7,604 bases of DNA, from positions 1 through 7,604 of the forward strand of contig RPQK01000360.1 in assembly GCA_003819755.1 (NCBI GenBank), given 5' to 3'. Under the pieces are notes generated by a model. It saw nothing but the letters and a program-made list of their open reading frames with translations, did not search any database and had not been told where the DNA came from. Numbering within the stretch: the first letter of the stretch is position 1; every line of letters starts with the position of its first letter. The DNA comes from Acidobacteriota bacterium. Lineage in GTDB: Bacteria > Acidobacteriota > UBA6911 > RPQK01. A program made the translations under genes and the position numbers. Positions 1 through 6,384 of this stretch are shown here, one piece after another.

Positions 1-656
1 AAAAGCCGTGCTGCACGCGCGAATCGCGGCGGAGGGTAGGTCCGGGAATCGCAGCTGGTCCACGGATTCAGCAGGATGTAATCTTGGCGGAGATCAAGCC
101 CGGCCCCGGTGGTCACCTTGGCGAGAGACCGCCGCGCAGATCGCGGTATCCGGACAAACAGGCTTTGATCTGCGACGGCGAGTCCCAGCGACTCGATCAG
201 ATGGAGATTTCTTTCCGCTTGGTTCATCTCGAAAGATGATGCCGGGAGGACCGGCCATCGCGGCTCCTGCGATTGCCCGAAAAAGTGGGGAATACCCGCC
301 ATCGCGCACACGAAGGCCGATGGATGCGGGCTCTGGCTGAAGCTCGTGAACGCCAGAGCCAGGTCAAAGCCCCAGCCGCGCAGAAACTCGACCAGCTCGA
401 GCTCTCTCTCGGGCCTCAGCTCGGGCTTTCCGATGTCCTGCCAGAGCGCGCGCCACGAGATGATGTCGTCCAGCCAGGGAAGAAGCGGCGCCGCTTGCGC
501 GCCGGCCGGGCTTGCCATCAACACGAGCTCGGCGCTCGGCAGGTTCTGCCTGAGGGCTCTCAAAGCGGGCCCCAGCATGATGACGTCGCCGATATTGTCG
601 AGACGCATCACGAGAATCCGCCGGACGCTGCTCAGATCGACAGTCGTTTGATCCAT
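1..656 (-). CDS. Glycosyltransferase family 9 (heptosyltransferase-like), N-terminal part, cut by window edge
   Basis: The minus-strand frame from the ATG at 656-654 is open to the window edge and gives 218 complete codons with no stop. Residues 13-26 read RILVMRLDNIGDVI, the N-terminal strand-loop-helix signature of GT9 enzymes. LMASPAG (47-52), LLPWLDD (58-64), FTSFSQSP (103-110) and AGIPHFFGQS (120-129) also fit GT9. Near the edge, YILLNPWTSC (193-202) followed by RTYPPPRFA (205-213) matches the start of the second Rossmann domain, where the nucleotide-sugar site forms. Family members are about 330-400 residues, so roughly 120-180 residues are missing. GT9 enzymes transfer heptose or similar sugars from a nucleotide donor in LPS-core or other cell-surface glycan synthesis; the acceptor here is unknown. 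No strong Shine-Dalgarno precedes the ATG. The start overlaps the stop of a possible small ORF (TGATG), suggesting translational coupling. The family call is firm; the specific sugar is not. Confidence 0.9.
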   Translation of the reverse strand, partial: MDQTTVDLSSVRRILVMRLDNIGDVIMLGPALRALRQNLPSAELVLMASPAGAQAAPLLPWLDDIISWRALWQDIGKPELRPERELELVEFLRGWGFDLALAFTSFSQSPHPSAFVCAMAGIPHFFGQSQEPRWPVLPASSFEMNQAERNLHLIESLGLAVADQSLFVRIPRSARRSLAKVTTGAGLDLRQDYILLNPWTSCDSRTYPPPRFARAARL

Positions 657-790
657 CACTCGTCGATGTCCGCCTGATTGCCCGCCGTGGTCCACTCGTC
701 CATGCGTTTGTCCAGCCCGGGCTTCTCTTGCAGGCTCCCGTTCCTCGGAGTGTGAGTCGAAAAGACGCCGGGAGGAATGCTTAGATCCAT
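656..790 (-). CDS. Possible 44-residue small protein, translationally coupled to the GT9 gene
   Basis: On the minus strand an ATG at 790-788 opens a frame of 44 codons ending in TGA at 658-656. That stop shares its A with the GT9 ATG (TGATG), a typical coupling arrangement. The peptide begins MDLSIPPGVFSTHTP and ends NQADIDE. It is hydrophilic, proline-rich near its N-terminus and acidic at the end, with no membrane segment or recognisable motif. An in-frame TAG lies upstream at 817-815, so it is not the tail of a longer gene. A weak AGGA sits 11 nt before the ATG. I do not recognise the protein. The case rests on the stop/start overlap and on the lack of another ribosome site for the GT9 gene, so it may equally be 5' leader. 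Confidence 0.35.
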   Translation of the reverse strand: MDLSIPPGVFSTHTPRNGSLQEKPGLDKRMDEWTTAGNQADIDE

Positions 791-934
791 GATAACCGCA
801 TTCCTCGACTCCCACTAAGCCCCGGTTCTGGTAGAAAAATCTTTCAGCCGGCGGTCGAACAGGGGCAGAAACCGTTATCATGTCCGACGGCCGAGTTGTA
901 GCGCCGGTGTTCGATGGAGGAGGAGAGGAAGCTT
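791..934. other. Intergenic region between divergent genes
   Basis: This stretch separates the leftward GT9 unit from the rightward DUF362 gene and must hold promoters for both directions. I see no convincing -35/-10 pair on either strand. A TATCAT at 876-881 (plus) could be a -10 box, but nothing like TTGACA sits 16-18 bp upstream. Its only clear element is the purine-rich ribosome site at 916-930 that serves the ATG at 935. Confidence 0.4.
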
Positions 935-1816
935 ATGGATCGACGTGAATTCCTGAAAACGAGTCTTTGGGCGCCAGTGGCCGTTTCACAAGCTGCCCAA
1001 TCGCCAAGTCCCGACGGGAGTCTGGTGGTGTCCGTCCTGGGAGACTCGCCGGGGGATGCGACCAAGGCTGCGGTGCGGGCGCTTGGCGGGATGAACAAGT
1101 TCATCTCAAAGGGCAGCGTGGTCATGGTGAAGCCGAACCTCGCCTTCCCGCAGCATCCCAAAGTGGCAGCGACGACGAATCCTGAAGTGGTCAAGGCGGT
1201 GATCGAGATGGCGCTGGAAGCGGGCGCGGCAAAGGTCATCATCATGGACAATCCCGTCGGTCCTTGGGAGGGGCCGTACAAGAGGTGCGGAATGCAGGAG
1301 GTGGCGGCCGCGACCGGGGCAGAATTGCGTCCACCCGACATGAAACGGCTGGTCAGTCACGACTTCAAAGGCGCCGCGATGATGAAGGGCTGGAGGATCT
1401 TCAAGGATTTTCTCGAGGTCGACGCTTTCATCAACGTCCCAATCCTCAAGACCCATTCATTCACCGATCTGACCATAGGGATGAAGAACCTGATGGGAAT
1501 AATTGAAAACCGGGACATGTTCCACGGGCGGGATATCGGCAAGCGGCTCGCGGACCTGGCCTGCGGATTCCCGCCTCGCCTGAACATCGTGGATGCCAAC
1601 CGGGTGATATCGGCCGGCGGCCCGATCAGCGGGAATGTCATCGAACCCAAGACTGTCATTGTCTCCGCGAATATTCTCGAGGCGGATGTCGTCGCGGCCG
1701 CCCTCCTGGGCCGTTCGCGCAAGTCTATCCCCTATTTCGATCCGGCCTTCAAGAACGGCATGGGGCAGATTGATGTGAAGAAGATCAATCTGAAGAGCTA
1801 CAAGCTGGGCGCCTAG
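935..1816 (+). CDS. DUF362 domain-containing protein with Tat signal
   Basis: I start the gene at the ATG at 935, not the in-frame ATG at 914. The purine run GGAGGAGGAGAGGAA at 916-930 would be a ribosome site for 935 but would be coding from 914. The 935 start also puts a twin-arginine motif (MDRREFLK) at the N-terminus, followed by a short alanine-rich stretch to about residue 22. The product is 293 residues. DUF362 hallmarks are VMVKPNLA (63-70), TNPEVVKAVIEMALEAGA (81-98), a strand ending IIMDNP (102-107), and the block FINVPILKTH...TIGMKNLMGIIENR (165-193). Many DUF362 proteins carry ferredoxin-type clusters; this one has only two cysteines (118 and 210), so it probably binds no iron-sulfur cluster. 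The biochemical function is not established for this subgroup. A palindrome and a separate promoter-like box lie between this gene and the next, so it is probably its own transcription unit. Confidence 0.88.
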   Translation: MDRREFLKTSLWAPVAVSQAAQSPSPDGSLVVSVLGDSPGDATKAAVRALGGMNKFISKGSVVMVKPNLAFPQHPKVAATTNPEVVKAVIEMALEAGAAKVIIMDNPVGPWEGPYKRCGMQEVAAATGAELRPPDMKRLVSHDFKGAAMMKGWRIFKDFLEVDAFINVPILKTHSFTDLTIGMKNLMGIIENRDMFHGRDIGKRLADLACGFPPRLNIVDANRVISAGGPISGNVIEPKTVIVSANILEADVVAAALLGRSRKSIPYFDPAFKNGMGQIDVKKINLKSYKLGA

Positions 1817-1819
1817 GAG

Positions 1820-1947
1820 GCGACAGGGTGACACGGTGACGTGACCGGGTGACAAAGTGACAGGATGACAAGGTAACCAAGGTGAAAAGGTCCCTCGTCA
1901 CCTCGTCACCCCGGTCACGTCATCTTGTCACCCTGTCACCCTGACGC
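1820..1947. repeat. Imperfect palindrome with tandem GGTGACA-type units in both arms
   Basis: Beginning 3 bp after the DUF362 stop codon, the left arm is a run of degenerate 7-8 bp units such as GGTGACAC, GGTGACAA, AGTGACAG and GATGACAA. After a loop near 1870-1890 the right arm carries the complement: CTCGTCAC twice, CCGGTCAC, then TGTCACCC twice. Perfectly paired blocks are 1824-1833 with 1934-1943 (10 bp) and 1837-1849 with 1910-1922 (13 bp), separated by small bulges. An RNA copy could fold into a long hairpin followed by TTTT at 1948-1951, so it might also act as a transcription terminator for the upstream gene. There is no transposase, target-site duplication or coding potential. Confidence 0.85.
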
Positions 1948-1957
1948 TTTTCGGGCC

Positions 1958-1963
1958 TATAAT
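1958..1963 (+). promoter_or_regulatory. Perfect TATAAT -10 box, probable leaderless promoter
   Basis: A consensus TATAAT ends 8 nt before the ATG at 1972. Transcription normally begins 6-8 nt after such a box, which here would put the first transcribed base at or within a few bases of the start codon. No Shine-Dalgarno sequence lies in the 8 nt between them. The -35 region falls inside the right arm of the palindrome; TGTCAC at 1934-1939 is at 18-bp spacing but is a poor match to TTGACA. The box is seen directly; leaderless transcription is inferred. Confidence 0.55.
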
Positions 1964-1971
1964 AGCCGCCC

Positions 1972-3288
1972 ATGAGCAGGGAGCTGACCACTCGGCGTTC
2001 TTTCCTTAAAGGCACTTGTCTTGCCGGCGCTTTCCCGACGATCGTATCCCCATTCGCCCTCGGCCTGAACGGCTCAGTGCCGGCCAGCGATCGGATTGTG
2101 ATGGGCATGATCGGGGTGGGAAGCATGGGAGGCGGCCATGTGCGGGCATTCCTGACGCACGCAGATGTCCACGTGGCCGCTATCTGCGACGTCCGCGAAG
2201 AGCACCGAAACAGGGCGAAAGAAGCGGTTGACGCCAAGTACGGAGACAAGGCGTGCAAGACGTATAGCGATTTTCGCGAGTTGCTCGCCCGCCGGGACAT
2301 CGATGCGGTTCTGATAGCTGTTCCGGACCATTGGCATGCGCTGATCGGCATCGAAGCCGCCCAGGCGGGCAAGGACATGTACTACGAAAAGCCGATGGCC
2401 CGGACGGTGGCTGAAAGCAAAGCAGCGCGTTCAGCCATCCTGCGGCACCAGGTTGTCTTCCAGTTCGGCACGCAACAGCGCTCGAGCTATAACTATCGAT
2501 TTGCGGCCGAGTTGGTGCGCAACGGCCGGATCGGCGAGCTGAAGACGATTATGATCGGCTCTGCCACCTCTCAATTCGTGCCGAACCAGCCCGAACAGCC
2601 GGTTCCACCTGGTTTTGATTACGAGATGTGGCTCGGTCCGGCTCCCTGGGCCCCGTACACCTTCGAACGGTGCACCAGGAACTGGACCTTGATTTATGAC
2701 TATTCGCTCGGCTGTGTCAGCGGTGCATGGGGCATCCATGACGTCGACATCGCGCAGTGGGTGTTGGGGACTGACAATACCGGCCCCGGCGAAGTCGAAG
2801 GTTGGGGCGTTTTCCCCAAGGAGGGACTCTACGATACGGCGACGGCCTGGGAGGTCGAGCATAGCTATCCCGGCGGTGTGAAACTGATTCACATGGACAT
2901 GCGGACCGCTCTTAAGAAGGCAAAGCAATTCTCGCTTCACTGGATGGGAATGCTTTTCGAAGGGACGGAAGGCTGGATCTATGTGAGCCGGGACGGCGTT
3001 CACACGGAGCCTGCGTCCTTGTCCAAAGTGGTCATCGGCCCGAATGAAAAACAATTCCCGAAAAGCACGGACCACCGCAGAAATTTTCTGGATTGCGTCC
3101 GCACGCGCCGACAGCCCATATCACCGATCGAGGCGGCCGTACGATCGGACACCGTCTGCCACCAGGCGGATATCGCCATGCGGCTGAAGCGCCGCTTGCG
3201 CTGGGATCCTGTTGCCGAGCTGTTCGTCGGGGACGAACAGGCCAACCGGATGTTGTCCAGGGCTATGAGAAGCCCGTGGCATCTGTAG
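1972..3288 (+). CDS. Gfo/Idh/MocA family oxidoreductase with Tat signal
   Basis: The product is 438 residues. The N-terminus has a twin-arginine export signal, TTRRSFLKG (6-14), followed by a moderately hydrophobic stretch to about residue 36. A Rossmann fold for NAD(P) begins at 42-56 with the glycine-rich loop GMIGVGSMGGGH. The family's EKP motif is at 139-141, within YYEKPMART. GIHDVDIAQW (254-263) supplies the conserved active-site histidine region of the second domain. The C-terminal part, from DHRRNFLDC (367-375) on, matches the usual end of the Tat-exported bacterial subgroup. These enzymes oxidise or reduce sugar, inositol and related hydroxyl groups, sometimes as glycosidases with bound NAD; the substrate is not predictable here. 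The ATG at 1972 is chosen because it gives an intact Tat signal and lies just after TATAAT; there is no ribosome site. It is the first gene of a likely three-gene unit, with 39 nt before the next start. Confidence 0.93.
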   Translation: MSRELTTRRSFLKGTCLAGAFPTIVSPFALGLNGSVPASDRIVMGMIGVGSMGGGHVRAFLTHADVHVAAICDVREEHRNRAKEAVDAKYGDKACKTYSDFRELLARRDIDAVLIAVPDHWHALIGIEAAQAGKDMYYEKPMARTVAESKAARSAILRHQVVFQFGTQQRSSYNYRFAAELVRNGRIGELKTIMIGSATSQFVPNQPEQPVPPGFDYEMWLGPAPWAPYTFERCTRNWTLIYDYSLGCVSGAWGIHDVDIAQWVLGTDNTGPGEVEGWGVFPKEGLYDTATAWEVEHSYPGGVKLIHMDMRTALKKAKQFSLHWMGMLFEGTEGWIYVSRDGVHTEPASLSKVVIGPNEKQFPKSTDHRRNFLDCVRTRRQPISPIEAAVRSDTVCHQADIAMRLKRRLRWDPVAELFVGDEQANRMLSRAMRSPWHL

Positions 3289-3327
3289 CACCGCTGGTTG
3301 CATCATCGACGATTCATAGGAATGCAC

Positions 3328-4251
3328 ATGAAATCATTACTGACTATCACCGCTCTGCTGCTGATTTCGCCCTTGCTTCAGACTCCCGACCTTACCGACC
3401 AGGTTACCGCCGAGCAACGCCAAAAGATCGAAGCCGCTTTGCCTGCCAAGGCGCCGGCCGTTCCTGCCAGGCCACGGAAACTGCTGGTGATGGCCCTGAA
3501 CATCAGGGACGGCCAGGTGACGAAAGGACATGCTTCGATCCCGGCCGGCAACCTGGCCCTGCGGCTCATGGGCGAAAGGACCGGGGCCTACCAGGTCACT
3601 TTCGGCGACGATGTCAATGTCCTTCGCCGTGAGAAACTCGCCGAGTTTGACGCCATCTGTTTCAACAATACCGTTGGAGTGCTGACGGAAGATCCCGAGT
3701 TGAGGAAGTCACTTTTGGAGTTCGTAGCCGGGGGAAAAGGCTTCGTCGGGATTCACGCCGCAGGCGCGACCTTCGTTCAGTGGCCCCGCTATGATCAGTT
3801 CCCGGAATTTGGCGAGATGCTGGGGGGCTATGAAAATGGCGGACACCCGTGGAAGCCCGATGAGACGATCGTCCTTCGAGTGCAAGATCGCAGCCATCCC
3901 GTCAATCGGGCATTTCAGACGGACAGCTTCGAGGTCAGCGATGAGGTGTTCCAATTTCAGGCGCCTTACTCGCGCGAAAAGCTCCGCGTCCTCCTCAGCA
4001 TTGATACGAACCGGAGTGACATGAACCCGACCCGACGGTTTTTGCCCGAGAGATTCGCGGACCGCGACTTCGCGATCAGCTGGATCAAGACGCAAGGGCG
4101 GGGAAGAGTCTTCTACTCTTCGCTTGGCCACAACCCTCACATCTTCTGGAATGGCCCGGTCCTGGCGCATTTTCTGGCCGGGATCCAGTTCGCTCTGGGC
4201 GATCTCAAGGCGGACACGACCTCGATCCCTGCTCCGCGCGGAGGTCAGTAA
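3328..4251 (+). CDS. ThuA domain-containing exported protein
   Basis: The start is placed at the ATG at 3328 because AGGA at 3318-3321 lies 6 nt upstream. The in-frame ATG at 3322 directly abuts that AGGA and is a poorer choice. The product is 307 residues. A Sec-type signal, MKSLLTITALLLISPLL, covers about residues 1-17. The ThuA (class I glutamine amidotransferase-like) fold follows: strand KLLVMAL (51-57), FDAICFNN (107-114), GGKGFVGIHAAG (135-146) at the position of the nucleophile-elbow strand, GGHPW (171-175), SHPVNRAF (189-196), DEVFQF (205-210), and the family's terminal signature GRGRVFYSSLGHNPHIF (257-273). ThuA is named for trehalose utilisation, but the activity of most exported homologues is unproven; some are suspected sugar-modifying enzymes. 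The stop overlaps the next start (TAATG), so translation of the two genes is probably coupled. The company of an exported oxidoreductase fits a role in periplasmic carbohydrate turnover. Confidence 0.92.
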   Translation: MKSLLTITALLLISPLLQTPDLTDQVTAEQRQKIEAALPAKAPAVPARPRKLLVMALNIRDGQVTKGHASIPAGNLALRLMGERTGAYQVTFGDDVNVLRREKLAEFDAICFNNTVGVLTEDPELRKSLLEFVAGGKGFVGIHAAGATFVQWPRYDQFPEFGEMLGGYENGGHPWKPDETIVLRVQDRSHPVNRAFQTDSFEVSDEVFQFQAPYSREKLRVLLSIDTNRSDMNPTRRFLPERFADRDFAISWIKTQGRGRVFYSSLGHNPHIFWNGPVLAHFLAGIQFALGDLKADTTSIPAPRGGQ

Positions 4252-6224
4252 TGACGAAGTTGCGAATAATCTCGAGCCTTATGGCCTGCCTGTTCGTAGT
4301 TCCGCCTTCAGGCGGGCCGTTGAGGGCGATCGCCTCAAACGGGATCGATGATCCAAAAGCTGCTGAGCTTTCCAAGCTCCTGGGGGCCGTCGCTCAGTAC
4401 GAGCATGGTGCCAGCCGCGAAGTGCTTGAGGATCTCTCTGAGTACGTGCGCCCGCGTCTCGCGGACAAGAAACAGGTTTCAGCACTTGAAAAGGCTTTCA
4501 TCCAGTTCCTGGATTCGTCTTCCAGTGTTGCGGGCAAGGATGTGATCTCGAGACACCTGGCCGTTATTGCGACTGACTCCTCTGTTCCGGTCTTGAGGAA
4601 ATTGCTTCAAAACCCGTCCACCTGCGAGATGGCTCGCCTGGTATTGGAGAAGATCCCCGGTGAGGCGGCCGACAAGGCCTTCCGGGAGGCCCTCCTGACC
4701 GTGGGCTATCCGTATCGGGTAGGGCTGATCGACAGCATCGGTTTGCGACGCGACCGCAAGGCGGCCCGGCTGTTGGCTCCTCTGTTGTTTGTGTCTGATA
4801 CCGCAGACGCGGCGGGCAATGCCCTGGCTCGTATTGGGGATCGGGAGGCGGTCGACGCTCTGCTTAGCGCCAAGACGACCGCCGACGAGAGGCGGAGAGC
4901 CAAAGTCCAGGAGGCCCTGATGAACTGGGCCGACGAGCGCATTGCCGAAGGAAAGAACCAGGCCGCCTACCTGATCTACCGAGACGCCGTGTTCGCGAGC
5001 GAACCGGCACAAACCAGGGTCGCTGGGCTCGCTGGTCTGTGGAAGGCGGCCGGAGTGGCTGCCGTTCCGACCTTGTTATCGGCTCTGACGGGGGGCGACG
5101 AACAGGTCAGCCGAGCGGCCCTCAGGCTTCTTTTTCAATGCCAGTTGCCGGATGTCACCCGCCACCTGATCAAAGCATACCCGGACCTCCCGGAGTCAGC
5201 GAAAGTGCAGCTCCTGGCGGGCCTCGCCGACCGCAACGACCGCAGTGCATCGTCTTTTGTGAAGGAAATGGCGAAGAGTGGTTCCGATCCTGTCCGTGCG
5301 GCCGGCCTGCAGGCGCTCGGGCGTCTTGGCGATGCCTCCTGCATTCAACTCCTCGCCGGGACGGCCGGTGAATCGTCCGGGATCGTTCAGCAGGCGGCCC
5401 GTGAGAGTCTGTACAGAATGCCGGGACAAGATGTGGATCGAGCAATTGTAAAGGCGCTCCCCACCGCCTCGCCCCCGATCAAAGTCGAACTGCTGCGAGC
5501 CATCGGTGAGAGGGGCACCCGCGAGGCGTCGCCGGCGTTGGCCGAAGCCATCCGAGACCCGGGACCGGAAGTCAGGCGGGAAGCCCTGAAAGCCTTGCGC
5601 GAGGTGGGCACCGAGGGGGATCTCCCGGCGCTCCTCGCGTTCGTCGCCTCCACCGAGGAACCCGGCGAGCGGACCGAAGCCGCGCGCACCCTCGCATCTG
5701 CGTGCCGGCGCTCCGGAAGCGGGGTGAACCAGGTGGTTAACACCTGCTCGTCGTCAACCCGGCCGGAAGTCAAAGAGGCTTTGGTGGGAGTGCTGGGGGG
5801 CGTCGGGAGCAAAGAGGGGTTGCCCCTCTTGAAGAAGGCGCTGAACGATAGCGAAGTGACCGTCCGGCGCGCCGCGATCCTGGCTCTGGGCGAATGGCCG
5901 GACGCCGAGCCGATGCCGGATCTGCTGGCTGCTGCTGCGGCGGCCGCCTCGCTTCCGGCTCATCATGTGCTGGCCGTTCGCAGTTACTTGAAACTCCTGG
6001 CCCTGCCCGCCGAGCGGCCGTCCGCCGAATCGGTGCGATTGGTTGCCAAGGCGATCGACACCTCCCGCGATCCGGAGCTGAAAAAGGCGGCGCTGGCGAT
6101 TCTGCCGCGATTTGTCTGCCAGGAGGCCGTTGAGTTGGCCTCGTCGGCCGCCACCGACCCCGCTTTGAAAGCCGAAGCCGACCAAGCCCTCGCGCGCCTG
6201 AAAGACGCTCTGGCGTACCGGTAA
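4251..6224 (+). CDS. Exported HEAT-repeat protein
   Basis: The ATG at 4251 shares its A with the TAA of the ThuA gene and follows GGAGGT at 4240-4245 with a 5-nt gap, a good start. The product is 657 residues, almost wholly alpha-helical repeats. The N-terminus MTKLRIISSLMACLFVV is basic then hydrophobic, so it is likely a Sec signal. Clear HEAT-type units include 347-370 (DPVRAAGLQALGRLGD), 409-435 (IKVELLRAIGERG), 437-466 (PGPEVRREALKALREVG), 505-530 and 533-560 (VTVRRAAILALGEWPD). Earlier repeats from about 100 to 330 are more degenerate. There is an alanine-rich patch at 560-566 (AAAAAA) and no haem CxxCH motif. HEAT solenoids bind proteins and act as scaffolds rather than enzymes, so this may organise the two exported enzymes encoded upstream; that is inference. 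A repeat-like sequence near codons 16-22 looks inserted into the signal region. Confidence 0.9.
   Translation: MTKLRIISSLMACLFVVPPSGGPLRAIASNGIDDPKAAELSKLLGAVAQYEHGASREVLEDLSEYVRPRLADKKQVSALEKAFIQFLDSSSSVAGKDVISRHLAVIATDSSVPVLRKLLQNPSTCEMARLVLEKIPGEAADKAFREALLTVGYPYRVGLIDSIGLRRDRKAARLLAPLLFVSDTADAAGNALARIGDREAVDALLSAKTTADERRRAKVQEALMNWADERIAEGKNQAAYLIYRDAVFASEPAQTRVAGLAGLWKAAGVAAVPTLLSALTGGDEQVSRAALRLLFQCQLPDVTRHLIKAYPDLPESAKVQLLAGLADRNDRSASSFVKEMAKSGSDPVRAAGLQALGRLGDASCIQLLAGTAGESSGIVQQAARESLYRMPGQDVDRAIVKALPTASPPIKVELLRAIGERGTREASPALAEAIRDPGPEVRREALKALREVGTEGDLPALLAFVASTEEPGERTEAARTLASACRRSGSGVNQVVNTCSSSTRPEVKEALVGVLGGVGSKEGLPLLKKALNDSEVTVRRAAILALGEWPDAEPMPDLLAAAAAAASLPAHHVLAVRSYLKLLALPAERPSAESVRLVAKAIDTSRDPELKKAALAILPRFVCQEAVELASSAATDPALKAEADQALARLKDALAYR
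4296..4315 (+). repeat. REP-like short palindromic element inside the HEAT gene
   Basis: GTAGTTCCGCCTTCAGGCGG contains a 6-bp stem, CCGCCT at 4302-4307 paired with AGGCGG at 4310-4315, around a 2-nt TC centre. From memory, very similar GTAGTTCCGCCTTCAGGCGG sequences recur in intergenic and coding positions of some environmental bacterial genomes, where they are often translated as VVPPSGG. Here the coding frame reads exactly VVPPSGG at residues 16-22. Only one copy is present in the window, so its repeated nature rests on recall, not on this sequence. Confidence 0.4.
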
Positions 6225-6237
6225 AAACCTGAGCACC

Positions 6238-6348
6238 GAAAGGACCTCAAGGACCTCAAAGACCTCAAGGACGGGAGAGTTCGGCAGACCTTGGCGTCCT
6301 TGAGGTCCTTGAGTTCCTGGAGTTCCTGGAGGTCCTTGAGGTCCTTTC
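6238..6348. repeat. Palindrome with tandem 9-bp GGACCTCAA units in both arms
   Basis: The left arm is GAAA followed by three 9-bp units (GGACCTCAA twice, AGACCTCAA) at 6242-6268, then GGAC. The right arm is GTCC followed by five complementary units at 6300-6344 (TTGAGGTCC, TTGAGTTCC, TGGAGTTCC, TGGAGGTCC, TTGAGGTCC), then TTTC. Positions 6238-6257 pair perfectly with 6329-6348 (20 bp). An alternative inner register pairs 6251-6272 with 6296-6317 at 20 of 22 positions. The loop is about 23-70 nt depending on register. It lies 13 bp after the HEAT gene stop and just before the padR-type promoter. The hairpin is followed by a pyrimidine-rich TTTCTTTCC, so it may terminate the upstream operon. 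There is no coding potential of its own. Confidence 0.9.
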
Positions 6349-6355
6349 TTTCCGC

Positions 6356-6384
6356 TTGCCATACCTCGCCTCGCGAGGTATTAT
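6356..6384 (+). promoter_or_regulatory. Sigma-70-type promoter of the PadR gene
   Basis: TTGCCA at 6356-6361 (5 of 6 to TTGACA) is followed, after exactly 17 bp, by TATTAT at 6379-6384 (5 of 6 to TATAAT). The predicted start of transcription is near 6391, giving a leader of about 40 nt that contains a strong ribosome site, GGGAGGT at 6416-6422, 7 nt before the ATG at 6430. Confidence 0.75.

Noticed and set aside
8..677. Overlapping plus-strand ORFs in the first 700 bases
   Set aside because: They are antisense shadows of the GT9 gene, whose minus-strand frame has clear family motifs over its whole length. Their arginine- and proline-rich peptides resemble nothing.
876..881. TATCAT as a -10 box for the DUF362 gene
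   Set aside because: There is no acceptable -35 hexamer at 16-18 bp upstream, so chance occurrence is likely.
914..934. Upstream in-frame ATG for the DUF362 gene
   Set aside because: Using it would place the purine-rich ribosome site inside the coding sequence and push the twin-arginine motif away from the N-terminus.
844..1341. 165-codon minus-strand ORF over the start of the DUF362 gene
   Set aside because: It is antisense to a well-supported coding frame. Its low-complexity Ser/Ala/Thr-rich translation is typical of a shadow frame.
1820..1947. CRISPR array or iteron-type replication origin
   Set aside because: Units are only 7-8 bp with no unique spacers, and the two halves are inverted rather than direct. 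There is no cas, rep or parA gene nearby.
6238..6348. Terminal inverted repeats of a small transposable element
   Set aside because: Only about 70 bp lies between the outer arms and it encodes nothing. The arms are tandem units, and no flanking target duplication is visible.
5754..6362. Minus-strand ORF starting with a collagen-like Gly-X-Y stretch (GPQGPPGTPGTQGPQG)
   Set aside because: The Gly-X-Y pattern is the 9-bp repeat of the palindrome read in one frame, since 9 bp gives a 3-residue period. The rest is antisense to the HEAT gene and resembles no family.
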